From contig NC_134400.1 of the NCBI RefSeq assembly GCF_050003625.1, positions 197,855,918-197,919,917 of the forward strand: a DNA stretch of 64,000 nt. The letters run 5' to 3'. Each line of letters starts with the position of its first letter. Position 1 is the stretch's first letter. Source of the stretch: Haematobia irritans. Its lineage: Eukaryota; Arthropoda; Insecta; Diptera; Muscidae. The notes beneath the pieces were generated by a model, which saw only the letters and a list, made by a program, of their open reading frames with translations, made no database searches and was not told where the DNA came from. Below, piece by piece: positions 10,891-22,667 of the stretch. Both the position numbers and the translations under genes were made by a program.

Positions 10891-11845
10891 AACAAGAAAT
10901 AAAATTATATTTCTATAGAAAATTTTGTCAAAATGTTATTTCTATAGAAAAATTTCTCAAAATTTTATTTCTACGGAAATTTTATTTCTGTAGAAGTTGT
11001 AGCAAAATTTTATTTCTGTAGAAATTTTGTTAAAATGTTATTTCTATAGGAAATTTTGTCAAAATTTTATTCCTATTTTTTATTTTGTCAAAATTTCATT
11101 TCTATAGAAAATTTTGTTAAAATTTTATTTCTATACAAATTTATGGCAAGATTTGATTTCTATAGAAAATTTTGTCAAAATTTTAATTCTATAGAAAATT
11201 TTGTTTCTATAGAAATGTATGGCAAAATTTTATTTCCAGAGTAAATTTTGTCATACATTTTATTTCTATAGAAAATTTTGTCAAAATGTTATTTCTATAG
11301 AAATATTTCTCAAAATTTTATTTCTACGGAAAATTTTGTCAAAATTTTATTTCTGTAGAAGTTGTAGCAAAATTTTATTTCTGTAGAAATTTTGTTAAAA
11401 TTTTATTTCTATAGGAAATTTTGTCAAAATGTTATTTCTGTAGAAGTTGTAGCAAAATTTTATTTCTGTAGAAATTTTGTTAAAATGTTTTTTCTATAGG
11501 AAATTTTGTCAAAATTTCATTGGTATAGGAAAATTTGTCAAAATTTTATTCCTATTTTTTATTTTGTCAAAATTTCATTTCCATAGAAAATTTGGTTAAA
11601 ATTTTATTTCTGTACAAATTTATGGCAAAATTAGATTTCTATAGAAAATTTTGTCAAAATTTTAATTCTATAGAAAATTTTGTTTCTATAGAAATGTATC
11701 GCAAAATTTTTTTTCCAGAGGCAATTTTGTCATACATATTATTTCTATAGAAAATTTTGTCAAAATTTTATGTCTATAGAAAATGTTGATTGAAATTTTA
11801 TTTCTATTGACAATTTGGTCAAAACTTTATTTCTATAGATTTTTA
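10891..11845 (+). repeat. 29-bp minisatellite array
   Basis: About 32 units in plus orientation, including internal block duplications: the run TTCTGTAGAAGTTGTAGC recurs at about 10986, 11351 and 11437. The open frames at 11056 and 11535 are duplicates of each other and are repeat translations. Confidence 0.92.
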
Positions 11846-11976
11846 TACCCTTCACCACTACTGTGGTACAGGGTATAATAAGTTTGTGCATTTGTATGTA
11901 ACGCCAAGAAGGAAAAGTCTGAGACCCATCGTTTAGTATACCGATCGTCATAGAATTAAATTCTGAGTCGATTTAG
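11846..11976 (-). mobile_element. Family C-like tail fragment
   Basis: It reads TTTTTATACCCTTCACCACTAC, then TGTGGTACAGGGTATAATAAG and TAACGCCAAGAAGG, and ends TTCTGAGTCGATTTAG. This is the reverse complement of the 3' tail of the family C copy ending at 55069. It is absent from the second duplication unit, so it was either inserted later or marks the duplication junction. Confidence 0.7.
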
Positions 11977-12497
11977 CAAATTTCAGCCGGATCGGATGAA
12001 ATTTGCTTCTCTTAGAGACTCATCAAGCCAAATCTGCGGATCGGTTTTTATGGGTGCTATATATAAAAATGGACCGATGTGGACCAATTTTCGCATGGTT
12101 GTTAGAGACCATATACTAACACAGTGTACCAAATTTCAACCGAATCGGATGAATTTTGCTCCTCCAAGAGGATCCGCAAGCCAAATCTGAGCATCGGTTT
12201 ATATGGGGGCTATACGTAAAAGTGGTCCGATATCGCCCAATACCATCCGACCAACATCAATAACAACTACTTGTGCGAAGTTTCAAGTCGATAGCTTGTT
12301 TCGTTCGGAATTTAGCGTGATTTACACAGACGGACGGACGGACGGACCGACGGACATGCTTAGATCGACTCAGAATTTCACCACGACCCAGAATATATAT
12401 ACTTTATGGGGTCTTAGAGCAATATTTCGATGTGTTACAAACGGAATGACAAAGTTAATATACTCCCCATCCTATGGTGGAGGGTATAAATATACCA
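11977..12497 (+). mobile_element. Family A element, 5'-truncated copy (A2)
   Basis: This is the second-unit copy of the A1 3' half: about one and a half 153-bp units, the GACGGACGG tail, the TA-rich stretch and the closing CCTATGGTGGAGGGTATA. It is almost identical to 9446-9956. Confidence 0.85.
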
Positions 12498-12614
12498 AAA
12501 AACTATAAAATAAAAAAAATTGTTTTGCAGAATTTGATCTGATCCTAATACCGACAATTTATTTGAGTATGGCCAAAACAAAAATATATTTTTTTAAAGT
12601 TATTTATAGAAATA

Positions 12615-13325
12615 TATATAATTATAGAAAATTTTGTAAAAATTTTATTTCTATAGAAAATTTTGTTAAAATTTTATTAGTCTAGAAAATGTTGTCAAAA
12701 TTTTATTTCTCTAGAAAATTTTGTCAAATTTTTTTTCTCTAGAAAATTTTGTCAAAATTTTATTTCTTTACAAAAAATCTGTCAAAATTTTATTTCTATA
12801 GGAAACTTTGTCCAAATTTCATTGGTATAGGGAATTTTGTCAAAATTGTATTTTTTTTACAAAATTTTGTCAAAATTTTATTTCTGTAGAAAAATTTGTC
12901 AACATTTTATGTCCATACAAAATTTTGTCATACATTTTATTTCTATAGAAAATTTTGTCACACATTTTATTTCTATAGAAAATTTTGTCAAAATTTTATA
13001 TCTTTACAAAAAATTTGTCAAAATATTATTTTTATCGGAAACTTTGTCAAAATTTCATTTGTATAGGAAATTTTGTCAACATTTTATTTTTCATAGAAAA
13101 TTTTGTCAAAATTTTATTTCTATAGAAAAATTTGTCGACATTTTATATCGATAGAAAATTTTGTCAAAATTTTATTTCTATAAAAAAATTTGTCAACATT
13201 TTATTTCGATAGAAAATTTTGTCAAAATTTTATTTCTAGAGAAATTTGTCGACATTTTATATCGATAGATATTTTTGTCAAAATTTTATTTCTATAGAAA
13301 ATTTTGTCAAAATTTTATTTCTCTA
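12615..13325 (+). repeat. 29-bp minisatellite array
   Basis: About 24 units in plus orientation. It is longer than its duplication partner (10080-10574) by roughly 230 bp, so array length has changed since the segmental duplication. Confidence 0.92.
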
Positions 13326-13650
13326 AAAAGTTTTGTCAACGTTTTATTTCGCTTTTGGTTTTTATTGTTGGTTTGTACTTCAATCAAATTTGTTGCTTTG
13401 ATCTCAGCTTTAAAACCATTGCGTTGACAAAACTTCAAGAGTAACTTAACCAACAGAGGAAAAGCATGTTTGTCAATGTTTTTTGGGCAAAGCCCTATAG
13501 ACGGCAAGATGGTTGGATGGACGCACGTTTCAGAATTACCGCTTTGGGCTTTGGCCAAATAAATTTAACAAACATACTTTTCCTCTGTTGGTTAAGCTAC
13601 TCTTGTAGTTTAGTCAACACAATGCTTTTAAAGCTGAGATCATAACAAGA
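13326..13650 (+). repeat. Module B interspersed repeat (copy 3)
   Basis: Close match to 10575-10890. The copy is interrupted near its right end by the LINE that begins at 13651. Confidence 0.75.
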
Positions 13651-14203
13651 AGGTTAGGTTAGGTTAAAGTGGCAGCCCGATTAAGATTCAGGCTCACTTA
13701 GACTATTCAGTCCATTGTGATGCCACATTAACTAAAAGTACCTATTACATATGGGCACTTCTAGTTTTAACCGCTGAACCTTCTCGATTATTTTTCTTCG
13801 CTGAACCAACCAGATTGTTCCAAAAACATTAGCAGACTGCTTAAGTTAACGTTTTCCAGATCCGCCAGTAATCTGAAGCTATATGCTCCTAAAAGTTGCT
13901 TGCGCTTTACACAAAATGCAGGACACTCACACAAGAGATGTTTAATTGATTCTTTTTCCTCCGCTTCATGACAGCTCATACAATAGTCATTATACTTCGC
14001 GCCAATAGTTTTTGCAAAATCGCCTATCAGGCAGCGAGCCGTTATAGGAGATATCATGAGTGATATCTGACGTCTCGAGAACATTATTATATCTAGTGTG
14101 CGGTTTAAGTTGAAATGGGGCCATATTTGCTTTGTGTCGTTACAACCCTTGCAATTCTTCCGTCGAACATTTGCCATCATAACAGCCTTCTCACGCAGTA
14201 TGA
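13651..14203 (-). mobile_element. 5'-truncated LINE (RNase H-containing non-LTR type)
   Basis: The left end starts AGGTTAGGTTAGGTTAAAG, the reverse complement of an (AACCT)n-type tail. AACAAGA is present at 13644-13650 and again at 14204-14210, a target-site duplication of 7-8 bp. The empty site survives at about 10884-10905 in the first copy of the tandem duplication. The element is cut off at the 5' side within the coding region. Confidence 0.9.
13788..14180 (-). pseudogene. LINE ORF2 C-terminal remnant
   Basis: About 130 residues from the end of a non-LTR reverse transcriptase polyprotein. Visible marks are NCKGCNDTKQIWPHFNLNRT and a cysteine-histidine knuckle of the form C-x2-C followed by HLLCECPAFC (YCMSCHEAEEKESIKHLLCE). 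That pattern is usual at the C-terminus of LINE ORF2 proteins. A homologous copy lies at 48849-49463, where the end of an RNase H domain precedes the same region. The endonuclease, reverse transcriptase and RNase H are all missing here. The frame ends at a TAA at 13788-13790; beyond it lies a short 3' untranslated part shared by both copies. The first methionine of the open frame is only an internal residue of the parent protein. This is a dead fragment and cannot drive retrotransposition. Confidence 0.85.
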
Positions 14204-14210
14204 AACAAGA

Positions 14211-16895
14211 AATAAAATTATATTTCTATAGAATATTTTGTCAAAATGTTAATTCTGTAGAAAAATTTCTCAAAATTTTATTTCTACGGAAAATTTTGTC
14301 AAAATTTTATTTCTATAGGAAATTTTGTCGAAATTCCATTGGTGTAGGAAAATTCGTCAAAATTTTATTTCTATTTTTTATTGTGTCAAAATTTCATTTC
14401 TATAGAAAATTTTGTTAAAATTTTATTTCTATACAAATTTATGGCCAAATTATATTTCTATAGAAAATTTTGTAAAAATTTTAATTCTATAGAAAATTTT
14501 GTTAAAATTTTATTTCTATAGAAATTTATGGCAAAATTTTATTTCCATAGCAAATTTTGTCATACATTTTATTTCTCTAGAAAATTTTGTCAAAATTTTA
14601 TTTCTATAGAAAATGTTATTTGAAATTTTATTTGGTCAAAACTTTATTTCTATAGATAATTTTGTCAAATTATATGTCTATAGAAAATTTTGTCAAAATT
14701 TTATTTCTATAGAAAATTTTTTGTCAAAATTTTATTTCTATAGAAAATTTTTTGTCAAAATTTTACTTCCATAGAAAATTTTGTTTTAAATTTTATACCT
14801 GTAGAAAATTTTGTTTTAAATTTTTTATCAATAGAAAATTTTGTAAGGATTTTGTTTCTATAGAAAATTTTGTCAAAATTTTATTTCTTTGGAAAATTTT
14901 GTCAAAATTTTATTTCTTTGGAAAATTTTGTTAAAATTTTATTTCTATAGAAATTTATGGCAAAATTTAATTTCTATGGAAAATTTTGTCAAAATTTTAT
15001 TTCTATAGAAATGTATGGCAAAATTTTATTTCTATGGAAAATTTTGTCAAAATTTTATTTCTATAGAAATTTATGGAAAAATTTTATTTCTATGGAAAAT
15101 TTTGTCAAAATTTTATTTGTATAGAAATGTATGGCAAAATTTTATTTCTATGGAAAATTTTGTCAAAATTTTATTTCTATAGAAATTTATGGCAAAATTT
15201 TATTTCCATGGGAAATTTTGTCAAAATTTTATTTCTATAGAAATTTATGGCAAAATTTTATTTCTATGGAAAATTTTGTCAAAATTGTATTTCTATAGAA
15301 AATTTTGTCAAAATTTTATTTCATTAAAAATGTTGTTTTAAATTTTTTATCAATAGAAAATTTTGTGGGAATTTTATTTCTATAGAAAATTTTGTCAAAA
15401 TTTTATTTCTTTGGAAAATTTTGTTAAAATTTTATTTCTATAGAAATTTATGGCAACATTTTATTTCTATGGAAAATTTGTCAAAATTTTATTTGTATAG
15501 AAATGTGTGGCAAAATTTTATTTCTATGGAAAATTTTGCCAAAATTTTATTTCTATAGAAATTTATGGCAAAATTTTATTTCTATGGAAAATTTTGTCAA
15601 AATTTTATTTGTATAGAAATGTGTGGCAAAATTTTATTTCTATGGAAAATTTTGCCAAAATTTTATTTCTATAGAAATTTATGGCAAAATTTTATTTCTA
15701 TGGAAAATTTTGTCAAAATTTTATTTGTATAGAAATGTATGGCAAAATTTTATTTCTATGGGAAATTTTGTCAAAATTTTATTTCTATAGAAATTTATGG
15801 CAAAATTTTATTTCTATGGAAAATTTTGTCAAAATTTTATTTCTATCGAAAATTTTGTCAAAATTTTATTTCTATAAAAAATTTGGTCAACATTTTAGTG
15901 GAATAGAAAATTTTGTCAAAATTTTATTTCTACCTGTAATTTTGTCAAAATTTTTTTCTTGTTTTATTTCTATGGAAAATTTTGTCAAAATTTTATTTCT
16001 ATAGAAATTTATGGCAACATTTTATTTCTATGGAAAATTTGTCAAAATTTTATTTGTATAGAAATGTATGGCAAAATTTTATTTCTATGGAAAATTTTGC
16101 CAAAATTTTATTTCTATAGAAATTTATGGCAAAATTTTATTTCTATGGAAAATTTTGTCAAAATTTTATTTTTTATAAATTTTTGTCAAAATTTTATTTC
16201 TTTGGAAAATTTTGTTAAAATTTTATTTCTATAGAAATTTATGGCAAAATTTTATTTCTATGGAAAATTTTGTCAAAATTTTATTTCTATAGAAATGTAT
16301 GGCAAAATTTTATTTCTATGGAAAATTTTGTCAAAATTTTTTTTCTATAGAAATTTATGGCAAAATTTTATTTCTATGGAAAATTTTGTCAAAATTTTAT
16401 TTGTATAGAAATGTATGGCAAAATTTTATTTCTATGGGAAATTTTGTCAAAATTTTATTTCTATAGAAATTTATGGCAAAATTTTATTTCTATGGAAAAT
16501 TTTGTCAAAATTTTATTTCTATAGAAAATTTTGTCAAAATTTTATTTCTATAAAAAATTTTGTTTTAAATTTTTTATCAATAGAAAATTTTGTGAGAATT
16601 TTATTTCTATAGAAAATTTTGTCAAAATTTTATTTCTTTGGAAAATTTTGTTAAAATTTTATTTCTATAGAAATTTATGGCAAAATTTTATTTCTATGGA
16701 AAATTTTGTCAAAATTTTATTTCTATAGAAATGTATGGCAAAATTTTATTTCTATAGAAAATTTTGTCAAAATTTTATTTCTATAGAAATTTATGGCAAA
16801 ATTTTATTTCTATGGAAAATTTTGTCAAAATTTTATTTCTTATAAATGTTTGTCAAAATTTTATTTCTATAGGAAATTTTGTCAAAATTTTATTT
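14211..16895 (+). repeat. 29-bp minisatellite array with 58/116-bp higher-order repeat
   Basis: This is the longest uninterrupted minisatellite block. From about 14950 the units alternate between the standard form and a TATGGCAAAATTTTATTTCTATGG form, giving a 58-bp dimer (for example TTTATGG at 15186 and 15244). The alternation of TTTATGG and TGTATGG gives a 116-bp tetramer (GTATGG at 15013 and 15129). Larger blocks also repeat: about 14820-15040 resembles 15345-15480 and 16560-16760. Open frames here (15681-16004, 15959-16234 and others) are repeat translations. Confidence 0.93.
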
Positions 16896-17570
16896 CGAAA
16901 CACTTTTTGTTTTGGTTATTACACAATTTCCCTCAAAATTTTACTGATCTATTGGCCCATTTGGAAAATGCTATTAGGCGTATTTAGCCAGCCTTCGAAT
17001 AACAAACAATTTAAGGGGCAATAGATTGTAAAATCAAACATGAGGCTTCGGTCCCTCTTCCACATGGTTTAACATAATCCATCAACGAGTCATTAGTATC
17101 CATATCCATTATAAAAAAAAACAAAAATTTGTATCTCCTTCCCCTTCCCAATTCTCATCCTCATCAATATCCTCATTATTTTGATGCCAACTATTTAGCC
17201 AAATACGAAAAAGCAAAATATTGTAATTGAATTTGGCTAAAGCCCCATTGTCCGTCCGTCAGTGACTGAAGGCAAATAGATTGTTTGTGCCACCTCAAAA
17301 AATGTAGACCCACCAAACAAGCAGAGAAGGAGCAGGACAAACTTTTACCAAAACAAAAAAGAGTGTTCAAATGACACGAATCATAACAAATTTCTATCAT
17401 CAGCAGTTTCGTATTTGGAGTGAAAAACGAATTTTGTATTTAGTTCATGCAGGTTCGATGGACTGCTGGATGCATGGATGCATATGAGTGACGACTGAAT
17501 GTTTGAGTTGATCCTGGCTGGGGGATTTCGATTGGGGATACAAAAGTCGAAATCTGAACTGTCTACCAAT
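16896..17570. other. Unassigned stretch
   Basis: Less AT-rich than the arrays and free of recognised element ends. Frames at 17191-17400 and 17381-17569 lack any recognisable motif. I see no RNA gene or promoter that I can support. Confidence 0.55.
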
Positions 17571-18140
17571 CGGCATATTATCCAAAACGTCGAAAATCGA
17601 CATTCTACTAGCCTACATTTTGTTATAAAAAATCAAAGTTGAATTTTTGTCAAAAAAAGTCGTAAAAAACTTAAATTAATTTTTTGACTAATCGACTTTT
17701 TTTGCAAAAAGTCGAAAATTCGATAAAATACATTTTGACCAAAAAATTCGAAGTCGAATCTACGACTTTTTGTCAAAAGAAAACAAAAAAAATCGAAAAT
17801 TTACAATTAATTTTTCGATACAAGTATCGAAAATCGAATTTTTGTCAAAAAAGTCGAGTATAGAATTTTCAATTAATCGACTTTTGGTCCAAAAAATCAA
17901 AGAAGACTTTCCGACTAATTGACTGTTTTTCAAAAAAAGTCGAATATATTAGTTTTTGTTAAAATCCAAATCAAGTAAAATTTTCGACGAATTGGTCAAA
18001 AAAGTCGAAAATATGAAAATGACTTGTGAACTAATCGACGTTTTGTCCAAATAATTCGATGTCGGCTTTTCGACTGACCGACTATTTGTCAAAAAAAAAA
18101 AAAAAAATCATTTTGCCCAAAAATTCGACTATTCGACTTT
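17571..18140. repeat. Degenerate GTCGAAAA/TTTTTCGAC low-complexity tract
   Basis: Irregular reiteration of TCGACTTTTTGTCAAAAAGTCGAAAATTCGA-like words on both strands with no fixed period. Related words reappear at about 22940-22970 and 63830-63860. Each motif is close to self-complementary (TCGACTTT and AAAGTCGA). Confidence 0.65.
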
Positions 18141-18165
18141 TTATTATCTTCACATTTGTATTTTT
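18141..18165 (+). repeat. 25-bp direct repeat flanking family A copy A3 (left)
   Basis: It reads TTATTATCTTCACATTTG followed by TATTTTT. The identical 25 bases occur at 22668-22692, immediately outside the other end of A3, so this looks like a long target-site duplication. Confidence 0.75.
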
Positions 18166-18690
18166 GTATACCCTCCACCATAGGATGGGGGTATATTAAC
18201 TTTGTCATTCCGTTTGTAACACATCGAAATATTGCTCTAAGACCCCATAAAGTATATATATTCTGGGTCGTGGTGAAATTCTGAGTCGATCTGAGCATGT
18301 CCGTCCGTCCGTCTGTTGAAATCACGCTAACTTCCGAACGAAACAAGCTATCGACTTGAATCTTGGCACAAGTAGTTGTTATTGATGTAGGTCGGATGGT
18401 ATTGCAAACGGTCCAAATCGGTCCACTTTTACGTATAGCCCCCATATAAACGGACCCCCAAATTTGGCTTGCGATCGCTCTAAGAGAAGCAAATTTCATC
18501 CGATCCGGCTGAAATTTGTTATATGGTGTTGGTATATGGTCTCTAATAACCATGCCAAAATTGGTCCATATTGGTCCATAATTACATATAGCCCCCATAT
18601 AAACCGATCCCCCGATTTGGCTTGCGGAGCCTCTAAGAGAACCAAATTTTATCCGCTCCTGCTGAAATTTGGTACATGGTGTTAGTAATG

Positions 18691-20264
18691 CAGCGTTGCC
18701 AGAATTGTTTCATCAAAAACCGCTAGATTTGTCCAAAAAACTAGCCAAAAAAAGCTAAAAATGTTAAAAAATAGCTAGAAAAAAAGCTACATTTTTTTGT
18801 ATCAAAAGTCATATTTTTGATTAAAATTTAACAAACTTAAAGACTTTATTTCACTTAAAATGCATATTATTTTAACTGTATTCAGTTTATTTCCATTTCT
18901 GTGAGACTGTAAGAAAATCTAAGTCATATTAACTCTGTTTGCATACTCGATACATTTTGATTACTATCACAAATTTTTACTGGAAGTCTTTCATTTATAT
19001 TTCCTAGTAAAAACTTTTTTCCCGGTAAACTTGCAATTATTCTGGTTAATCATCAACAAGTCCAATGTCACATAGAACTGCATTGGAAAATATCAATATA
19101 TTTCGTTTTAACTGAATTAATGATAAATTCGTTATACGAAAATTTCCCATACAAATCTATTGTTGTCCAATTTTCGTAAATGTAAATCCATTCCATGAAT
19201 AAATAGCAGATTTGTTTTTTATTGCATTTTTTTTTGATGTTAAAAAATAATACCACATTCAAAACTTTATTTCCTTAATTATTTCTATGTTCGGTTCCAA
19301 AGATTTTGTACACTAATGATTTTGGTATTGATTCCGAGTCAAATTTCGTTTTTTTTCAGCTTTTTCTTCATGAGCTATCACAGTGCTTTAAAAACGTGCT
19401 AACGACAACTTAAATTTCCAAATTCAGACTCGACTTTAAGTAGAAATTATTATGTGTATACGTTTTTAAAATAAAATGTTGAAAAACCTATTCTATTTTT
19501 GAACGATATTTTTGTTTGTGGCCAAGATACAAAAACTCCTCAAATTTAAAGACTATTTGATTAATTTTAGGAATTTTTTAGAATTGACCCTAGCCTTTTT
19601 CATGAAAAGATACCATTTTTTAAGTTGAATCACTTAACTATAAGGACAAAACGATTTTATCGGCTTTTGGACAAGGAAAACAGTTTATATAAGAGAAATT
19701 CACAAATGCTATTATAACCAAAATTCGCGTTCGTATTTTAAAGACATGAAATCTTTGGCCTCACGACAATACTTTTTCAGTGTACAAAGCAATCTACTAT
19801 TTTAATTTGGTAATATCATAATAACTTTAGAATACGTATTATAATAACATAAAAAGGATAAACGACTCAAATGCTAGTATTCCTAATAATTTACTGACAG
19901 TTTATATAAGGAATTTGTATGGTAATAGTAGATTTAAAGTTTACGATAACTTGTATGAATACGAGGAAAAAACTTTACAACAAGGTGTATTTGCTGCAAA
20001 AATGCCCGCATAATGGCTGGAATAATTATTAAGGCTTCAATTGAGCTTTGAAATATGTGGAAACCTTTATTCTGGCAGCAAGGCTTAGATAAAAACGAAG
20101 TTTTATCCATACTTCAATAGGAACATGTCGAAAATAAAAAAAGCCAAAAATAGCTAAAAGGGTCATGAAGAAAAGCCAGAAAAAAAGCTAAATGCATTTT
20201 TCCCCGCTAAACGTCTTCAAAAAAAGCCAAATCTAGCGGGAAAAAAGCTAAATTGGCAACGCTG
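18691..20264 (+). mobile_element. Non-autonomous hAT-like element
   Basis: TAGTAATG is present at 18683-18690 and 20265-20272, an 8-bp target duplication. The ends are CAGCGTTGCCA and its reverse complement TGGCAACGCTG. These features are the hallmark of the hAT superfamily. The 1574-bp interior holds no transposase. Both subterminal regions are rich in AAAAAGCTA and GCCAAAAA words (about 18720-18790 and 20135-20250) in opposite orientation, as expected of hAT transposase-binding repeats. It is inserted in a 153-bp unit of family A. Confidence 0.9.
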
Positions 20265-20272
20265 TAGTAATG

Positions 20273-21985
20273 GTCTATAACAACCATGGACAAATTGGTC
20301 CACATCGGTCCATAATTATATATAGGCCCCATATAAACCGATCCCCCGATTTGGCTTGCGGAGCCTCTAAGAAACGAAAATTTCATTCGATCCTGCTGAA
20401 ATTTGGTACATGGTGTTGGTATATGTTCTCTAATGACCATGCAAAAATTGGTCCATATCGGTCCATAATTATATATAGCCCCCATATAAATCGATTCCCA
20501 GATTTGTCCTCCGGAGCCTTTGGAGGAGCAAAATTCATCCGATCCGGTTGAAATTTGGAACATGGTGTTAGAATGTCGTCTCTAACAAACACGCAAGAAT
20601 TGGTCCATAATTATATATAGCCCCCATATAAACCGATCCCCCGATTTGGCTTGCGGAGCCACTAGGAAAACCAAATTTCATCCAATCCGGCTGAAATTTA
20701 GCACATGGTGTTAGTATATGGTCTCTAACAACCATGCAAAACTTGGTCCACATCGGTTCATAATTATATATAGCCTCCATATAAACCGATCCCCCGATTT
20801 GGCTTGCGGAGCCACTAAGAGAAGCAAATTTCATCCGATCCGGCTGAAATTTGGTACATGGTGTTGGCATATGTTCTCTAATGACCATGCAAAAATTGGT
20901 CCATATCGGTCCATAATTACATATAGCCCCCATATAAACGGACCCCCAAATTTGGCTTGCGATCGCTCTAAGAGAAACAAATTTCATCCGATCCGGCTGA
21001 AATTTGGTACATGGTGTAAGTATATGGTCTCTAACAACCATGCAAAAATTGGTCCACATCGGTCCATAATTATATATAGCCCCTATATAAACCGATCCCC
21101 AGATTTGGCTTGCGGAGCCTCTAAGAGAAGCAAATTTCATCCGATCCGGTTGAAATTTGGTATATGATGGAAGTATATGATCTCAAAGAATCATGCAAAA
21201 ATTGGTCCACATCGGTCCAGAATTATATATAGCCCCCATATAAACCGATCCCCAGATTTGGCTTGCGGAGCCTCTAACAGAAGCAAATTTCATCCGATCC
21301 GGCTGAAATTTGGTACATGCTGTTGGTATATGTTCTCTAATGACCATGCAAAAATTGGTCCACATCGGGCCATAAGTATATATAGCCCCCATATCAACCG
21401 ATCCCCAGATTTGACTTCCGGAGCCTCTTAGAGTAACAAAAGTCATCCGATCCGATTGAAATTTGGTACGTGGTGTAAGTATATTGTCTCTAACAACCAT
21501 GCCAAAATTGGTCCACATCGGTCCATAATTATATATAGCCCCTATATAAACCGATCCCCAGATTTGGCTTGCGGAGCCTCTAAGAGAAGCAAATTTCATC
21601 CGATCCGGTTGAAATTTGGTATATGATGGAAGTATATGGTCTCCAAGAATCATGCAAAAATTGGTCCACATCGGTCGAGAATTATATATAGCCCCCATAT
21701 AAACCGATCCCCAGATTTGACTTCCGGAGCCACTTAGAGGAGAAAAAGTCATCCAATCCGATTGAAATTTGGTACGTGGTGTTAGTATGTGGTATCAAAC
21801 AACCATGGAGGAAGTGGTCCATATCAATCCATAATTATATATAGCCCCCATATAAACCGATCCCCAGATTTGACCTCCGGAGCCTCTAAGAGAAGCAAAT
21901 TTCAACCTATCCGGTTGAAATTTGGTACGTGGTGTCAGCATATGATAGCGGTTCATAATCATGGTTGCCACTCGAGCCAAAAATA
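20273..21985 (-). repeat. 153-bp tandem units of family A (copy A3)
   Basis: Roughly eleven units, each with a version of TTGGTCCATATCGGTCCATA, TATATATAGCCCCCATATAAAC, CGATCCCCAGATTTGGCTTG and TTCATCCGATCCGG. Every unit is 51 codons long, so the reading frames stay open on both strands over several units. There is no start, signal or domain to suggest a real protein. Confidence 0.88.
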
Positions 21986-21989
21986 ATCT

Positions 21990-22432
21990 ACCAAAATTTT
22001 ATTTCTATAGAAAATTTTGTTAAAATTTTATTTCTATAGAAAATTTTTGTTAAAATTTTATTTTTATAGAAAATCTTATCAAAATTTTATTTCTATAGAA
22101 AATTTTGTCAAAATTTTATTTCTATAGAAATTTTGTCAAAAATTTATTTCTATAGAAAATTTTTTCCAAATTTTATTTCTATAAATTTTTTTTCCAAATT
22201 TTACTTCTATAGAAAATATTGTCAAAATTTTATTTCTATAGAAAATTTAGTCAACATTTTATTTTTATAGAAAATTTTGTTAAAATTTTATTTCTATAGA
22301 AAAGTTTGTTAAAATTTTATTTCTGTAGAAAATTGTGTCAAAATTTTCTGTCTATAGAAAATTTTGTGAAAATTTTATTTCTATAGAAAATTTTGTTAAA
22401 ATTTTGTTATGTCTATAGAAAATTTTGTCAAA
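21990..22432 (+). repeat. 29-bp minisatellite inside family A copy A3
   Basis: About 15 units in plus orientation. The orientation relative to the element is the same as in A1, A5, A7, A8 and A9. Confidence 0.93.
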
Positions 22433-22667
22433 CTGAATTATATATGTATTTGATCGATCTTTTTTGATTTAGTATAACCACGTATGGACTTACATACAAT
22501 TTAGAAGATGGTGTTAGGAGGTTTTAAGATACCTTGTCATCGATAAGCGTTACCGCAACTTAAGTAATTCGATTGTGGATGGCAGTGTTTAGAAGAAGTT
22601 TCTACGCAATCCATGGTGGAGGGTACATAAGCTTCGGCCTGGTCGAACTTACGGCCGTACATACTTG

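Larger units (their letters stand above)
9446..14660 (+). repeat. Tandem segmental duplication, ~2.5-kb unit
   Basis: Bases 9446 onward recur from 11977 (offset 2531), starting exactly at CAAATTTCAGCCGGATCGG and including an identical 101-codon translation of the family A tail (9672-9977 and 12203-12508). The match continues through minisatellite, module B and more minisatellite to about 11845 and 14660. Differences are ~230 bp of extra minisatellite and a 553-bp LINE in the second copy, and a family C tail (11846-11976) in the first. Confidence 0.85.
18167..22667 (-). mobile_element. Family A element, complete, minus strand (A3)
   Basis: Left end is TATACCCTCCACCATAGG, followed by TTTGTCATTCCG, GTCCGTCCGTCCGTCTG and CAAGCTATCGACTTGAA, then 153-bp units to about 21960, the junction GGTTGCCACTCGAGCCAAAA, the minisatellite at 21990-22432, CAATCCATGGTGGAGGGTA and the closing CGGCCGTACATACTTG. 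A 25-bp direct repeat abuts both ends (18141-18165 and 22668-22692). A hAT-like element at 18691-20264 interrupts the second unit. The frames at 20568-21140 and 21183-21752 on the minus strand and 20718-21167 on the plus strand are open because the unit is 51 codons long. Confidence 0.85.

Noticed and set aside
15681..16234. FYFYRKFCQNFISIENFVKI-type proteins
   Set aside because: Translation of the 29-bp minisatellite. Since 29 is not a multiple of three the frames cycle with a 29-residue period, and start codons are mostly TTG of TTGTCAAAA.
14211..16895. CRISPR array
   Set aside because: The repeats are directly tandem with no unique spacers and the genome is eukaryotic.
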